Below are positions 1 to 9,020 of a DNA stretch of 33,199 bases, piece by piece. A program made the translations under genes and the position numbers. The stretch comes from JBBRHF01 sp038223055 (GTDB lineage Bacteria; Actinomycetota; Actinomycetes; JACCUZ01), in contig JBBRHF010000020.1 of the NCBI GenBank assembly GCA_038223055.1, positions 1 through 33,199 on the forward strand. The letters run 5' to 3'. The notes under the pieces were generated by a model. It was not told the origin of the DNA, made no database searches, and worked only from the letters and a program-made list of their open reading frames with translations. The first letter of the stretch is position 1. Each line of letters begins with the position of its first letter.

Positions 1-217
1 ACCGACCCACCCAGGTCCGGGGTGTCAACCGTCAACGCGAGCGTAGTACCGAACATAGACAGCCAGCTCCTCACCACATGAAGGGACTGCCTGCAGTACT
101 ACCGGATCAGAAGCACAGTTCAACGGAGCGACACGCTACCGCCTGTTCGGGGCGATAGAAGCGTCGGATGTCGTCGGCGCTGGCTCGCGTGAGCCCCCGC
201 CGTGGCGCCTCTATGCC
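1..217. other. Non-coding left edge
   Basis: I see no supported gene, RNA or repeat here. The stretch is less GC-rich than the rest of the window. It lies downstream of the regulator remnant at 218-376 (minus strand) and looks like ordinary intergenic DNA. Short open frames crossing it have no recognisable protein signature. Confidence 0.5.
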
Positions 218-376
218 TCAGCCGCGCACGACCGCGGCGCTGCCTGACCCGGTGAGGTTGGACGGGGAAAGCACGGCGTCGGCGAGGCCGAAGGCCAGGC
301 CTCTGACCCCGGCGTCACCATCGAGCCGGCTTCGGGTGATCTGCAAATCGCGGGTGGCCAGCGGGAGCGACCGGGC
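218..376 (-). pseudogene. C-terminal remnant of a ROK-family transcriptional regulator
   Basis: Between a stop at 377-379 and a stop at 218-220, the minus strand encodes about 52 residues that read like the extreme C-terminus of an actinobacterial ROK regulator of the XylR/NagC type. Recognisable blocks are SLPLATRDLQITRSRL, then GDAGVRGLAFGLADAVLSP. No start codon, no winged-helix DNA-binding domain and no ROK sugar-kinase signature remain; a full member is about 400 residues. The fragment points away from xylB, the usual divergent layout of a xylose repressor and its target, so I infer that most of a xylose repressor was deleted, leaving the tail. The match is from family memory and no alignment was run. 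Confidence 0.5.
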
Positions 377-469
377 TCATGGCGGAGCGCCTTGGCGCCG
401 GTGACTCTGGCATGAGCAGCCGCAGAGCGGGGGACCGCGAGGCCTGATAGGTAGCCTCGCACGCTGATT

Positions 470-503
470 GGGTGGTGGTTCACTGTGCCGCACCACACCA
501 CCC
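470..503. repeat. Inverted repeat in the xylB leader
   Basis: GGGTGGTG (470-477) and CACCACCC (496-503) are perfect 8-base arms around an 18-base spacer, 46 bases before the xylB start codon. It could be an operator for the lost divergent regulator or an mRNA hairpin. The arms are low-complexity, so chance is possible. Confidence 0.35.
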
Positions 504-549
504 CTCAACCCCACCGCAGCGCCGCGACGAGCACCTGGAGGACGCAGTC

Positions 550-2028
550 ATGGTCGCGTCGCGCCGCCCCGCGCTGCTGGGGATCGACCTGGGCACCAGC
601 TCGGTCAAGGTGGTGTTGCTGGAATTTGACGGGGGTGTGCTCGCGTTGACGAGCGCGCCCTACCCGGTGCACAACCCGCGCCCGGGCTGGGCCGAGACCG
701 AGCCCGAACTGTGGTGGCGCGCCGTCGTCGAGGCGGTCGCAGCGGCGCTGGCGACCGTCGCCGTGACGCCGGTGGCGCTCGGCCTGTCCGGCCAGATGCA
801 CGGCCTGGTCGCGACCGGCGCCGACGGCCTCGCCGTACGGCCGGCGATGTTGTGGTCCGATGCGCGGGCGGCGACCACGCTGGCGGCCTACCGGGCGTTG
901 CCCGACCGGATGCGGGCCCGGCTCGCCAACCCGCTGGCTCCCGGGATGGCCGGCCCGATGCTGGCGTGGCTGGCCCAGCGCGAGCCCCGGGTGTATGCCG
1001 CCGCCCGCTGGGCGCTGCAGCCCAAGGACTGGCTCCGGGCGAGGCTGACCGGGCAGTTCCACGCCGAGCCCAGCGACGCCTCGGCCACCTTGCTGTACGA
1101 CGTCCTCGCCGACGGCTGGGATCTCGAGGTCGTCTCGGCGCTCGGCCTGGACGCGCAGATGCTTGCGCCGCTGCTGGGCGCGGCCGGTCAACTCGCCGGA
1201 GAGCTGCAGCCCGACCCCGCCCACGAACTCGGTCTCCCACCGGGCATCCCCGTCGCGGCCGGTGCCGCGGACACGGCCGCCGCGGCTCTGGGCTCGGGTC
1301 TGGTCGACACCGGAACCGCGCAGCTCACCATCGGCACGGGGGCCCAGCTTGTCGTCCCGACTGCCCGGCCCGTCGCGGCCGCGACGCTCGATCTCGCCCC
1401 GGCGACCCACCTCTATCGGGCCGCGACCGACGCCGGGTGGTACTCCATGGCCGCCGTGCTCAACGGGGGGCTGGCCCTGGACTGGGTGCGGCGGCTGCTC
1501 GCCGCGTCGTGGAGCGAGATGTACGCCGCGGCGTCGACGTACGCCTCGATGGACGACCCGCTGTTCCTGCCGCACCTGAACGGCGAGCGCACGCCTTACC
1601 TCGACTCCGGGCTGCGCGGCGCGTGGGTCGGCCTGTCGCCGCGGCACGATCGCGTCGGGCTGCTGCGGGCCGCGCTTGAGGGGGTGGCGCTCGCCGTACG
1701 GGATGCAATGGCCGCCCTGCCGGGCCCCGGCCGGCCGCTGGACGACCTGCGGCTCGCCGGCGGGGGGACGACCGACCCGGGGTGGCGCCAGCTGCTCGCC
1801 GACGTGCTGGGCAGCCGGCTGCGGATCGTCGACGTCTCAGGGGCGTCCGGTCGCGGCGCCGCGCTGCTCGCGGCGCGGGCCGCCGGCCTGCTGGACGAGA
1901 CGGCCCTGCTGCGGCTGCTCCCGCCGGTGGCCGAGCCGACGGTGTTCCCCCGGGCCGAGCTGATCGCCCACTACGACGAGCGCTACGCGGCGTTCCGGCA
2001 CACCGTGGCGTCGCTGCGCCCGCGCTGA
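550..2028 (+). CDS. xylB: Xylulokinase (FGGY family carbohydrate kinase)
   Basis: XylB phosphorylates D-xylulose with ATP to xylulose 5-phosphate, feeding the pentose phosphate pathway in the cytoplasm. The 492-residue protein has the N-terminal FGGY phosphate-binding motif GIDLGTSSVK (residues 11-20), the xylulokinase-typical GQMHGL (81-86) and LWSDAR (101-106), and a catalytic-base candidate Asp241 in AADTAAAALGSG. A second ATPase-fold half follows, with LRLAGGGTTDPGWRQ near the C-terminus. Length fits the family. I chose ATG 550 because GGAGG lies at 537-541, eight bases upstream; an earlier in-frame start at 472 would add 26 unconserved residues. No xylose isomerase is beside it, so the substrate is inferred from the sequence class; another ketopentose is possible. 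A ROK regulator remnant lies upstream on the other strand. Confidence 0.9.
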   Translation: MVASRRPALLGIDLGTSSVKVVLLEFDGGVLALTSAPYPVHNPRPGWAETEPELWWRAVVEAVAAALATVAVTPVALGLSGQMHGLVATGADGLAVRPAMLWSDARAATTLAAYRALPDRMRARLANPLAPGMAGPMLAWLAQREPRVYAAARWALQPKDWLRARLTGQFHAEPSDASATLLYDVLADGWDLEVVSALGLDAQMLAPLLGAAGQLAGELQPDPAHELGLPPGIPVAAGAADTAAAALGSGLVDTGTAQLTIGTGAQLVVPTARPVAAATLDLAPATHLYRAATDAGWYSMAAVLNGGLALDWVRRLLAASWSEMYAAASTYASMDDPLFLPHLNGERTPYLDSGLRGAWVGLSPRHDRVGLLRAALEGVALAVRDAMAALPGPGRPLDDLRLAGGGTTDPGWRQLLADVLGSRLRIVDVSGASGRGAALLAARAAGLLDETALLRLLPPVAEPTVFPRAELIAHYDERYAAFRHTVASLRPR

Positions 2029-2040
2029 AAATGGGGCCTG

Positions 2041-4455
2041 TCAGCCGAACAGGACGACGTCCTCTTCGGCTTGGCCGAGGACTCGCGCGCTGGTCACCTG
2101 CGCGACGGCCAGGTGAACGAGGCCACCGGTGAGGGCGTTCTCGCCGTCGAACCAGCCGTCCGCGACGGCGTCGGGCAGCACGATCAACTCCTTGCCCCCG
2201 GTTCGGATGCCGACCGCCCACTCCTCGTCCACGGCCTGCTCCAGCAGCGAGCGCACCTGGACGGGCTTGCTGACCCGAGCCTTGGGTCGTGGCGGTCCCT
2301 CGACGTCGTCCCGGGAGGCATCGAAGCCGCCGAGGCCGCGCAGCAGGGTCAGCGAGCGCCCCGCCGGCTCCGAGTCGCCCTTGCGCAGGCGAGCCGCCAG
2401 CTCGACCAGGTGCGGACCGGTCGCGCCCGACGCGGGCAGCGTCCCTGGAGCGCGGTCCCGACCGGGAGGCAGCACGAGGGTTTGCCCGTCGGGACCCTCG
2501 ATGGCCGGCAGGTAGCCCTCCGCGCGCAGCGCGGCCAGCACCGTCGACTCCGGCGCGCCTGCGGTCAGCACGGTAGGCGCAATGAGTGACAGCCCCAGCG
2601 AGGCGAGCGCGCGGGTCCGGCTGACCTGTTCGAGCAGCGCGATGTCTTCGCTGCGGATGTAGCACGCGACGCTGCGCAGCCGCAGCTGGCCGAAGCGGCG
2701 GCCGAGATCACCGAGGAGGTAGGCCAGCGGCTGCGGGACCCCCCGGGTCGCGTGGTTCTCGAGGAAGGCGAGCAGGGCGGCGCCGTCTCGTCCGGCGTCG
2801 AACGCGCGGCGCAGAGAGGCAGGCGAGAACCGGTAGACGGTGGCTGCCCCGGAGGACTCCAGGTCGGCCATCAGCGCCAGCTCTCCGCGCACCTCCGGAG
2901 CCAGCTCGGCCGACGCGATCGCGGTGAAGTCGGCCTGCAGGACGAACTCCCGCGACGCTGGTGGCAGCAGCCGGCGTAGGGCGTCCTGTGCGTGCGCCGG
3001 TCCCTCCAACAGCCCGCGGCCGAGGTCGGTCAGCGCGCCGTCGGCAGCCAACCCGAGCAGGACCAACTCGCCGACCAGGTCATCGACGTCGTTGGCGCCT
3101 TCGATCCAGGACAACGGTGCCGCCCACTCCAGCGCGCCGGCCAGGGTCTGGTCGGTGACCGCAGTGCCGGGGGCTGCCTCGGCCATGGTCTCCAACACGA
3201 GTCGGCGAAGGCGCGGCGCATGGGGGTCGGCCGGGTGGTCGAGCAACGGCGGGGTCGCCTTGCCGTTGTCATCCAGCGCGCCGGCGAGGCTGAGGTCGTG
3301 GGGCAGGTGCAGCCAGGCCGCCGCCAGCGCCGCCCAGCGGGCGGCGGTGTCCCCGGTGCACCAGTCGTCGTAGCCGCTCGCGGGCAGCAGGCGGCCCTTG
3401 TCGGCCAGGTCCTTGTCGCGACCCAGCAGACGGGCGGCCGCGGCGAGCTCGATCACGCGGGCGGCGTCGGGTTCCGCGCCGCCCAGCAGGGTGGCTACTC
3501 GACGCACGTCTCGGATCCCGACGGCACCGCTCTTGAGCAGGGCCACCGGCTTCTGCTCCAGCTCGTCCACCAACGAGACCACGTCACTCACCAGCCGGCG
3601 GGCGTGCTCGACGGCCACGGAGGCGCCGGAGTCGAGGCTGACGGGTCGGAACTCCAGCGGCGGACGGGCCAGCGCGAGGTTCGGGAAGATCCGGCCGCCG
3701 CGGATGGCGATCGCCACCTCCCGTGGCATGGTGATGGTCTGCCACCCCTCCGCCATCACCAATCCGCGCAACCGCAACCACTCGACGGGGTTGTCCTCGC
3801 GGCGGGGCTCGTAGTAGGGCAGGTAGGCGCTCGGCGGCCCGGCGGCGAGCATGGCCGCGAGCTGCACCATCTCGGCCGGCGCGTCGGCGAGCAGCGCGTC
3901 GACCTGCCCGGGGCGGGCGAGGGCGCCGCGGACGGCGGTCTCGAGGCGGGATTTGCTCTGGTGCCGATCCACCCCGACGTGGCGCGCGATGGATTGCAGA
4001 TCCGCCGCGGGGAGCGCGCCGGTCAGCCGCGCCATTGGGGGACCGAGCCCGGCCGGGTGAGCGACCTCGTGGCCGACCTCGACGACTCGCAGCCCGCCGT
4101 CGCGCACCACCAGCGCCAGCGCCGCGAGCCGGTCCAGGACGGGCTCCAGCTGGGCCGGGGTCACTCCGGGTCCCAAGAGCTCAGCCAGCTCCTCGACCTG
4201 GGTCGGGGCCGGGAGCAGCGAGAACGCCTGCAGGACCTGCTGGGCGGCGAGGTCCATGCCGCCGAAGCAGGCGAGCACGCTATCCCAGCGTTCGGCGCGG
4301 TCCGCCAGCTCCGCGAGGCTGCTCGGCGGCGGCTCGGCCAGGTCCGGGCGGGCGGCCAGCAGGGTTGCCAGCGCCCTGTCGTCCAGGCCGCCGAGCGCCT
4401 GCGCGGCGACCTGCGCAGGCAGGGGGCGGGATCCGTGCGGGAGGTAGTTCACCAT
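2041..4455 (-). CDS. Helicase-associated, XPB/Ssl2-like C-terminal domain protein
   Basis: A large actinobacterial protein (804 residues from this start) of the helicase-associated (Helicase_C_3) family, related to Rv0862c-type proteins. The N-terminal part is helical and winged-helix-like, beginning LGGLDDRALATLLAARPDL. The most conserved part is the C-terminal third, EFVLQADFTAIASAEL followed by a segment ending CYIRSEDIALL, which resembles the damage-recognition-like domain of XPB helicases. I see no Walker A or DEAD box, so it is not itself a helicase motor. A role in DNA repair or nucleoid function is inference. GTG/ATG choices: ATG 4455 has GGAG five bases upstream, and an upstream ATG at 4521 would add 22 residues of unlikely sequence. 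It ends 12 bases from xylB, convergently. Confidence 0.8.
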   Translation of the reverse strand: MVNYLPHGSRPLPAQVAAQALGGLDDRALATLLAARPDLAEPPPSSLAELADRAERWDSVLACFGGMDLAAQQVLQAFSLLPAPTQVEELAELLGPGVTPAQLEPVLDRLAALALVVRDGGLRVVEVGHEVAHPAGLGPPMARLTGALPAADLQSIARHVGVDRHQSKSRLETAVRGALARPGQVDALLADAPAEMVQLAAMLAAGPPSAYLPYYEPRREDNPVEWLRLRGLVMAEGWQTITMPREVAIAIRGGRIFPNLALARPPLEFRPVSLDSGASVAVEHARRLVSDVVSLVDELEQKPVALLKSGAVGIRDVRRVATLLGGAEPDAARVIELAAAARLLGRDKDLADKGRLLPASGYDDWCTGDTAARWAALAAAWLHLPHDLSLAGALDDNGKATPPLLDHPADPHAPRLRRLVLETMAEAAPGTAVTDQTLAGALEWAAPLSWIEGANDVDDLVGELVLLGLAADGALTDLGRGLLEGPAHAQDALRRLLPPASREFVLQADFTAIASAELAPEVRGELALMADLESSGAATVYRFSPASLRRAFDAGRDGAALLAFLENHATRGVPQPLAYLLGDLGRRFGQLRLRSVACYIRSEDIALLEQVSRTRALASLGLSLIAPTVLTAGAPESTVLAALRAEGYLPAIEGPDGQTLVLPPGRDRAPGTLPASGATGPHLVELAARLRKGDSEPAGRSLTLLRGLGGFDASRDDVEGPPRPKARVSKPVQVRSLLEQAVDEEWAVGIRTGGKELIVLPDAVADGWFDGENALTGGLVHLAVAQVTSARVLGQAEEDVVLFG

Positions 4456-4583
4456 GGCTTCTCCGTCGGTGTTGTCGCGTGGGGGGGAAGCAGGGCCCAG
4501 CATAGGCAGCGTTGGCATCAACGCGTCGGACGTCTCGCCCCCGTGTCGCCGATGGGGCGGTCAGGTCGGGTCAGCGTGGCCGG

Positions 4584-5249
4584 TCAGCTGACCGGTTCCG
4601 GCTCGACGAGGCGCACCCGCACCCGACGGAACTGCCGCGGGCTCTGCTCGAGCACCTTCAGTCGCGGGTCGGGCACGTCGAGGTGCGGTTCGACCACCAG
4701 ACGCCGAAGTGAGGTCAACCGGGGGTCCTCGAGCACGTCGGCGGCCGAGCGGCGGTCGCCGCCGAGCACCAGCCCGGCGAGCCGGCCCCGGGCCGGCACC
4801 AGGCCGGCCGCCGCGGTGTCGGCCGCCGCGCCGAGTGCGACCCGGGCCTGGCCGTCCCGGCGTCGGGCGAAGCGCTGCTGGGACCATCCGCCCGCCGCGC
4901 TGCGGCCCTGAACGTGGCGCGACCCGACCTTGGACGCGACGAGCCGCCGGCCCTCGAACACCCCGACGGCGTAGCCGCCGCGTCGTACGAGCAGGACACC
5001 GACGGTGCGGTCGGCGCAGGCATGGGCAACCAGCCCGCCGTACGGCGAGCCGTCCTCGACCCGCAGCGGCGGGAACGGCACCACGCACTCGGCCACGGCG
5101 CCGTCATCCGCAGTGAGCACGATGGCGGTCGCCGATCGGCGCTGCTCGCAGCGGCCGTGGCTCTCGGCGAACCAGGCCAGCCAGCCCTCGAGCCGTTCGG
5201 GGTCGATGTCGTGCCAGTGTCCGCCGCCGGCAGCGGGACGCGCGCTCAT
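4584..5249 (-). CDS. acVLRF1-type peptidyl-tRNA hydrolase/release-factor-like protein
   Basis: This 221-residue protein matches the actinobacterial VLRF1 family, an eRF1-like fold thought to release nascent chains from peptidyl-tRNA on stalled ribosomes. The key visible block is GGWSQQRFARRR (residues 120-131), the VLRF1 catalytic loop with its conserved glutamine and arginine, equivalent to the GGQ loop of eRF1. Before it lies a beta-rich segment (VGVLLVRRGGYAVGVFEG). The C-terminal part (DPRLTSLRRLVVEPHLDVPDPRLKVLEQ, described by position about 181-208) carries the usual strand-helix ending. ATG 5249 fits homologue length; an upstream start at 5357 would run into the divergent promoter of the next gene. 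It follows the helicase-like gene's upstream end by about 130 bases on the same strand. Function is known for the family but not tested here. Confidence 0.82.
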   Translation of the reverse strand: MSARPAAGGGHWHDIDPERLEGWLAWFAESHGRCEQRRSATAIVLTADDGAVAECVVPFPPLRVEDGSPYGGLVAHACADRTVGVLLVRRGGYAVGVFEGRRLVASKVGSRHVQGRSAAGGWSQQRFARRRDGQARVALGAAADTAAAGLVPARGRLAGLVLGGDRRSAADVLEDPRLTSLRRLVVEPHLDVPDPRLKVLEQSPRQFRRVRVRLVEPEPVS

Positions 5250-5380
5250 GGGCACAGCATGATCGGGGCCGGCTGGTGCGGGAGAGGCGCATGTGCCATG
5301 CTCGTCACGCATTCTGTCCGGATCCACCTGCAGACGAGACCGCTGGGGAAGGCGCATCTCGCACCTGCAAGGAGGCTCCG

Positions 5381-5878
5381 GTGACGACTCGTGGTGTCCT
5401 TTTCATCCACGCCGCACCGCCCGCGCTGTGCCCGCATGTCGAATGGGCCGCGGGTGGTGTTCTCGGCGTGCGGGTGAGCCTGGACTGGACCAGGCAACCG
5501 GTCGAGCAAGCCAAGATGCGCGCGGAGCTTTCCTGGCAAGGGGCCACGGGCACCGCCGCCCGGCTGGCCTCGGCCCTGCGCGGGTGGCGCCCCCTGCGGT
5601 TCGAGGTCACCGAGGAGCCGACCGCGACGACCGAGGGCGAGCGCTTCTCCTGCACCCCGGACCTGGGCCTGTTTCACGCGACGACCGGGCTGCACGGCGA
5701 CATCGTGGTCCGGGAGGACCGGTTGCGGTCGGCGCTGCAGCGGGCGACCGGCGAGCCGGAATCCGCCCTGGTGCACGAGGTCGAGGCGCTGCTGGGGCGA
5801 GCGTGGGACGACGAACTCGAGCCGTTCCGCTACGCCGGAGACGGGGCGCCCGTGCGCTGGCTGCACCAGGTCGTGTGA
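5381..5878 (+). CDS. DUF3145 domain protein
   Basis: A 165-residue cytosolic protein of the DUF3145 family, found almost only in Actinobacteria and without a known function. The family start is clear: a GTG codon followed by TTRGVLFIHAAPPALCPHVEWA, i.e. residues 1-23, then GVRVSLDWTRQPVEQAKMRAE (about 30-50). A perfect AAGGAGG (5369-5375) lies five bases before GTG 5381, which decides the start over the upstream in-frame codon at 5276. The protein is mixed alpha/beta with no membrane segment or signal peptide. It is divergent from the acVLRF1 gene across a 131-base spacer and convergent with accD. No function is proposed. Confidence 0.88.
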   Translation: MTTRGVLFIHAAPPALCPHVEWAAGGVLGVRVSLDWTRQPVEQAKMRAELSWQGATGTAARLASALRGWRPLRFEVTEEPTATTEGERFSCTPDLGLFHATTGLHGDIVVREDRLRSALQRATGEPESALVHEVEALLGRAWDDELEPFRYAGDGAPVRWLHQVV

Positions 5879-5927
5879 TGGCCTCCGGGCGGCGCCGCAC
5901 GTGTCGCCCGTCAGGTCAGCAGTGGGG

Positions 5928-7436
5928 TCACAGGGGAATGTTGCCGTGCCGGCCCCTCAGTTGGGGAGCCTGCAGGATGGCCGCCGCGATGGCCGACCGG
6001 GTGCGCTGCGGCTCGACGATCTCGTCCACGACGCCGATCTCCTGCGCCCGCGCGATCCCCCCGGCCAGGGCGGCATGCTCGAGGGCGAGATCCTGCTCGA
6101 CCTTGCCGCGGCAGTCCTCCGGGACCCCCGCGAGGTGCCGGCGGTGCAGGATGCGTACGGCGGCGACGGCGCCCATCACCGCGACCTCGGCGCCGGGCCA
6201 CGCGAACACCTTGGTGGCGCCGAGCGATCGGGAGTTCATCGCGATGTAGGCCCCGCCGTAGGCCTTGCGGGTGACCAGCGTGACCCGCGGGACGGTGGCC
6301 TCGGCGAACGCGTGCAGCAGCTTGGCGCCGCGGCGGACGACGCCGTCCCACTCCTGCCCGACGCCGGGCAGATAGCCGGGTACGTCGACGACGACCACCA
6401 GCGGCACCCCGAACGCGTCGCACATGCGCACGAACCGCGCGGCCTTCTCCGCTGAGGACGAGTCGAGGCAGCCGCCGAGGCGCATGGGGTTGTTGGCGAC
6501 CACCCCGACCGTGCGGTCGCCGAGCCGCCCGAGGGTGGTGGTCACGTTGGGCGCCCAGCGCGGGTGCAGCTCCAGCGCACTGCCGTCGTCGAGCAGGGCC
6601 GCGACGATGGGGTGGACGTCGTAGGCACGCTTGGCGGACTCGGGCAGCAACGACGCGAGGTCGCGGTCCTCGACCGCGCCGAGCGTGCGCTGGTCCCCGA
6701 GCAGCGCGGCTAGCCGCCGGGCTTCGGTGAAGGCCTCCGCCTGGGTCGAGGCGACGACGTGGACGACGCCGGACCGCCGGCCATGCGGCTCGGGGCCGCC
6801 GAGACGCAGGGCGTCGACGTCCTCGCCGGTGACCGACCGCACGACGTCGGGGCCGGTGACGAACACCCTCCCGTCGGGGCCGAGGATGACGACGTCGGTG
6901 AGGGCCGGACCGTAGGCGGCCCCCCCGGCGGCCGGACCGAGCACGACCGAGATCTGGGGCACGACACCGGACGCGCGCGTCATCATCGCGAACACCAGGC
7001 CGACGGCGTGCAGCGAGACCACGCCCTCCCGCAGCCGCGCCCCGCCGGAGTGCCACAGCCCGACCACCGGGCAGCCCTCGGCCAGTGCCCGCTCGTAGGC
7101 CGCGAGGACGACCCCGCACCCGGCCTCGCCCATCGCGCCGCCCTGGACGGTGGCGTCGGAGCAGAAGGCGACCACCCGCGCACGCTCGATCAGCCCGATC
7201 GCGGCTTGCATGCCGGATCCGACGGTGCCCCCCAGCGGGGTGATCAGCGAGATCGTCCCGGGGTCGAACAGGGCCTTCAACCGGACCACGGGGTCGCGGG
7301 GGTCCCCCTCCCCGGCGCCGCCACATCTGGCGGCCGGCACGGCCGTCGCCGGCACTGCCGTCGCGGGCACGGCCGGTGCCGGCACGGCGGCCGCCGCCGG
7401 CACGGCCGCCGCGGGCACGGCCGGTGCGACGGTCAC
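5928..7436 (-). CDS. accD: Acyl-CoA carboxylase carboxyltransferase (beta) subunit
   Basis: Transfers the carboxyl group from biotin to acetyl- or propionyl-CoA, supplying malonyl-CoA for FabD; it works with a biotinylated alpha subunit encoded elsewhere. The 502-residue protein has the two crotonase-fold halves: N half with CSDATVQGGAMGE and LWHSGGARLREGV, and an oxyanion-hole segment PAAGGAAYGPALTD; C half with VDVPGYLPG and KAYGGAYIAMNSR. It corresponds in position to accD6 of M. tuberculosis. The first 36 residues are an Ala/Val/Pro repeat (AVPAT units) that is not part of the fold. GTG 7436 overlaps the fabF stop in a GTGA, so translation is probably coupled. It is the last gene of the fab operon and is convergent with DUF3145. 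Confidence 0.93.
   Translation of the reverse strand: MTVAPAVPAAAVPAAAAVPAPAVPATAVPATAVPAARCGGAGEGDPRDPVVRLKALFDPGTISLITPLGGTVGSGMQAAIGLIERARVVAFCSDATVQGGAMGEAGCGVVLAAYERALAEGCPVVGLWHSGGARLREGVVSLHAVGLVFAMMTRASGVVPQISVVLGPAAGGAAYGPALTDVVILGPDGRVFVTGPDVVRSVTGEDVDALRLGGPEPHGRRSGVVHVVASTQAEAFTEARRLAALLGDQRTLGAVEDRDLASLLPESAKRAYDVHPIVAALLDDGSALELHPRWAPNVTTTLGRLGDRTVGVVANNPMRLGGCLDSSSAEKAARFVRMCDAFGVPLVVVVDVPGYLPGVGQEWDGVVRRGAKLLHAFAEATVPRVTLVTRKAYGGAYIAMNSRSLGATKVFAWPGAEVAVMGAVAAVRILHRRHLAGVPEDCRGKVEQDLALEHAALAGGIARAQEIGVVDEIVEPQRTRSAIAAAILQAPQLRGRHGNIPL
7332..7432 (-). repeat. In-frame tandem repeat coding the AccD N-terminal Ala-Val-Pro tail
   Basis: About six imperfect units, mostly 15 bases, read on the minus strand as AVPAT/AVPAA. 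It lies at the very start of accD, right after the fabF overlap. Period is a multiple of three, so length changes keep the frame. Confidence 0.75.
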
Positions 7437-8677
7437 GAAAGAACGCTCCGGAAGGCGAGGGCGACGTTGTGGCCACCGAAGCCGAACGAGTTGTTCAGCC
7501 CGGCGAGCGGGCCTTCGGGCAGCTCCCGCGGCTCGCCCCGCACCACGTCGAGGGAGACGAGGTCGTCGGGATCGTCCAAGTTGATGGTGGGTGGCGCGAG
7601 TCGGTGGCGTAGCGCCAGAATCGTCGCGATGGCCTCGACGGCGCCCGCCGCGCCGAGGAGGTGCCCGGTCATCGACTTGGTCGCCGAGATGCAGGCGTGG
7701 GCGCCGGTGTCGCCGAGCACTGCCCGGATCGACCGCTCCTCGGCGACGTCCCCTGCCGGGGTGGAGGTGGCATGTGCGTTGATGTGCACGATGTCGGACG
7801 GCAGGAGCCCGGCATCCTTCAGGGCGAGCCGCATCGCCCGGGTGGCACCGGCGCCAGTCGGGTCGGGCGCGGCGATGTGGTAGCCGTCCGAGGTGATGCC
7901 CGCGCCGGCCATCTCGGCATAGACCGTGGCGCCGCGGCGGGCCGCGTGCTCCTCGGACTCGAGCACGAGGATTCCGGCCCCCTCGCCGAGGACGAATCCG
8001 TCCCGGCCCTTGTCGTAGGGCCGCGACGCGCGCTGCGGTTCGTCGTTGCGGGTGGACAAGGCCTGCATCGCGGCGAACCCGGCCAGCGGCAGGGGATGGA
8101 TGGCGGCCTCGGTGCCGCCTGCGACCACCACATCGGCGCGGCCCCAGCGGATCATGTCGGCGGCGTAGGCGATGGCCTCGGCCCCCGACGCGCAGGCGCT
8201 GACCGGCGTGTGCACACCGGCGCGAGCCCGAAACTCCAAGCCCACGGCCGCGGCCGGCCCGTTGGGCATCAGCATCGGCACGGTCAGCGGCAGCACCCGC
8301 CGGGCGCCCCTCTCCTTGAGGGCGTCGTAGGCCGACAGCAGCGTCAGAACGCCGCCGATGCCCGACGCGACGACCACGCCGAGGCGCTCGGGGTCGACGT
8401 CGGGTGAGCCGGCGTGGGCCCAGGCCTCGCGGGACGCCACGAGCGCGAACTGTTGGGTGCGGTCGTTGCGCTTGAGTTCGGGCCGGGTCAAGCTCTCGGA
8501 CGGCTCGACCGCCACCCGTGCGGCGATGTGCACGGGCAGCGTCTCGACCCAGTCCTCGGTCAGGACCCCGACCCCGGACTGGCCGGCCAGCAGGGCCGCC
8601 CAGGTCGAGGCCACGTCGCCACCCACGGGCGTCGTGGCGCCGAGCCCGGTGACGACCACACGCTGGGTTACGGTCAT
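7433..8677 (-). CDS. fabF: Beta-ketoacyl-ACP synthase II
   Basis: Condenses malonyl-ACP with a growing acyl-ACP in type II fatty-acid synthesis. The 414-residue thiolase-fold protein has the Cys-His-His triad: Cys162 in SACASG, His302 in NAHATST and His339 in KSMTGHLLGAAG, with Lys334 just before it. The glycine-rich FGFGGHNVAL block closes the C-terminus. Length is as usual for FabF. ATG 8677 starts four bases after the acpP stop, and the gene's own stop overlaps the accD start, so acpP-fabF-accD look translationally linked. In mycobacteria the corresponding slot holds kasA. No missing catalytic residue is seen. Confidence 0.96.
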   Translation of the reverse strand: MTVTQRVVVTGLGATTPVGGDVASTWAALLAGQSGVGVLTEDWVETLPVHIAARVAVEPSESLTRPELKRNDRTQQFALVASREAWAHAGSPDVDPERLGVVVASGIGGVLTLLSAYDALKERGARRVLPLTVPMLMPNGPAAAVGLEFRARAGVHTPVSACASGAEAIAYAADMIRWGRADVVVAGGTEAAIHPLPLAGFAAMQALSTRNDEPQRASRPYDKGRDGFVLGEGAGILVLESEEHAARRGATVYAEMAGAGITSDGYHIAAPDPTGAGATRAMRLALKDAGLLPSDIVHINAHATSTPAGDVAEERSIRAVLGDTGAHACISATKSMTGHLLGAAGAVEAIATILALRHRLAPPTINLDDPDDLVSLDVVRGEPRELPEGPLAGLNNSFGFGGHNVALAFRSVLS

Positions 8678-8681
8678 GTGA

Positions 8682-8933
8682 TCAGGCGCTCGCCTTCTGG
8701 ATGTAGCTCACGGCGTCGCCGACGGTCGAGAGGCCCTTGACGTCGTCGTCGGGGATGCGGACGCCGAACTTCTCCTCGGCGTTGACCACGATGGTCATCA
8801 TCGACAGCGAGTCGATGTCGAGGTCGTCGGTGAACGACTTGTCCGACTGGACGTCCGCGGTCGGGACGCCGGTCTCCTCGTTGACGATCTCGGCGAGACC
8901 CTCGAGGATCTCCTGCTCGCTCAATGCTGCCAT
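8682..8933 (-). CDS. acpP: Acyl carrier protein
   Basis: An 83-residue acidic carrier protein that holds acyl intermediates on a 4'-phosphopantetheine arm. The attachment site is Ser42 in DLDIDSLSM, and the flanking helices (ALSEQEILEGLAEIV; VVNAEEKFGVRIPDDDV) are typical. ATG 8933 is preceded ten bases upstream by AAGGAG; an upstream in-frame codon at 8993 would add a proline/arginine leader unlike any carrier protein. It sits between fabH (87-base gap) and fabF (4-base gap). The gap from fabH is the longest inside the fab cluster and could hold an extra promoter for the highly needed carrier, though I do not see a convincing one. Confidence 0.96.
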   Translation of the reverse strand: MAALSEQEILEGLAEIVNEETGVPTADVQSDKSFTDDLDIDSLSMMTIVVNAEEKFGVRIPDDDVKGLSTVGDAVSYIQKASA

Positions 8934-9020
8934 GGTCCTTGCGCTCCTTCTCGGGTGGTGGTTCTCGGGCGGTGGTTGTGGTGCAGCCCGCACGGTGCGG
9001 GGGTTCGGGGGCTTGTCGGC

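Noticed and set aside
168..501. Short protein genes on either strand before xylB
   Set aside because: No ribosome-binding site or known pattern; only the ROK-like tail at 218-376 is recognisable, and it lacks a start.
2992..4911. A 639-codon open frame on the plus strand
   Set aside because: It is antisense to the helicase-like gene, has no protein signature and is rich in Gln/Arg/Gly as expected from the complement of a GC-rich gene.
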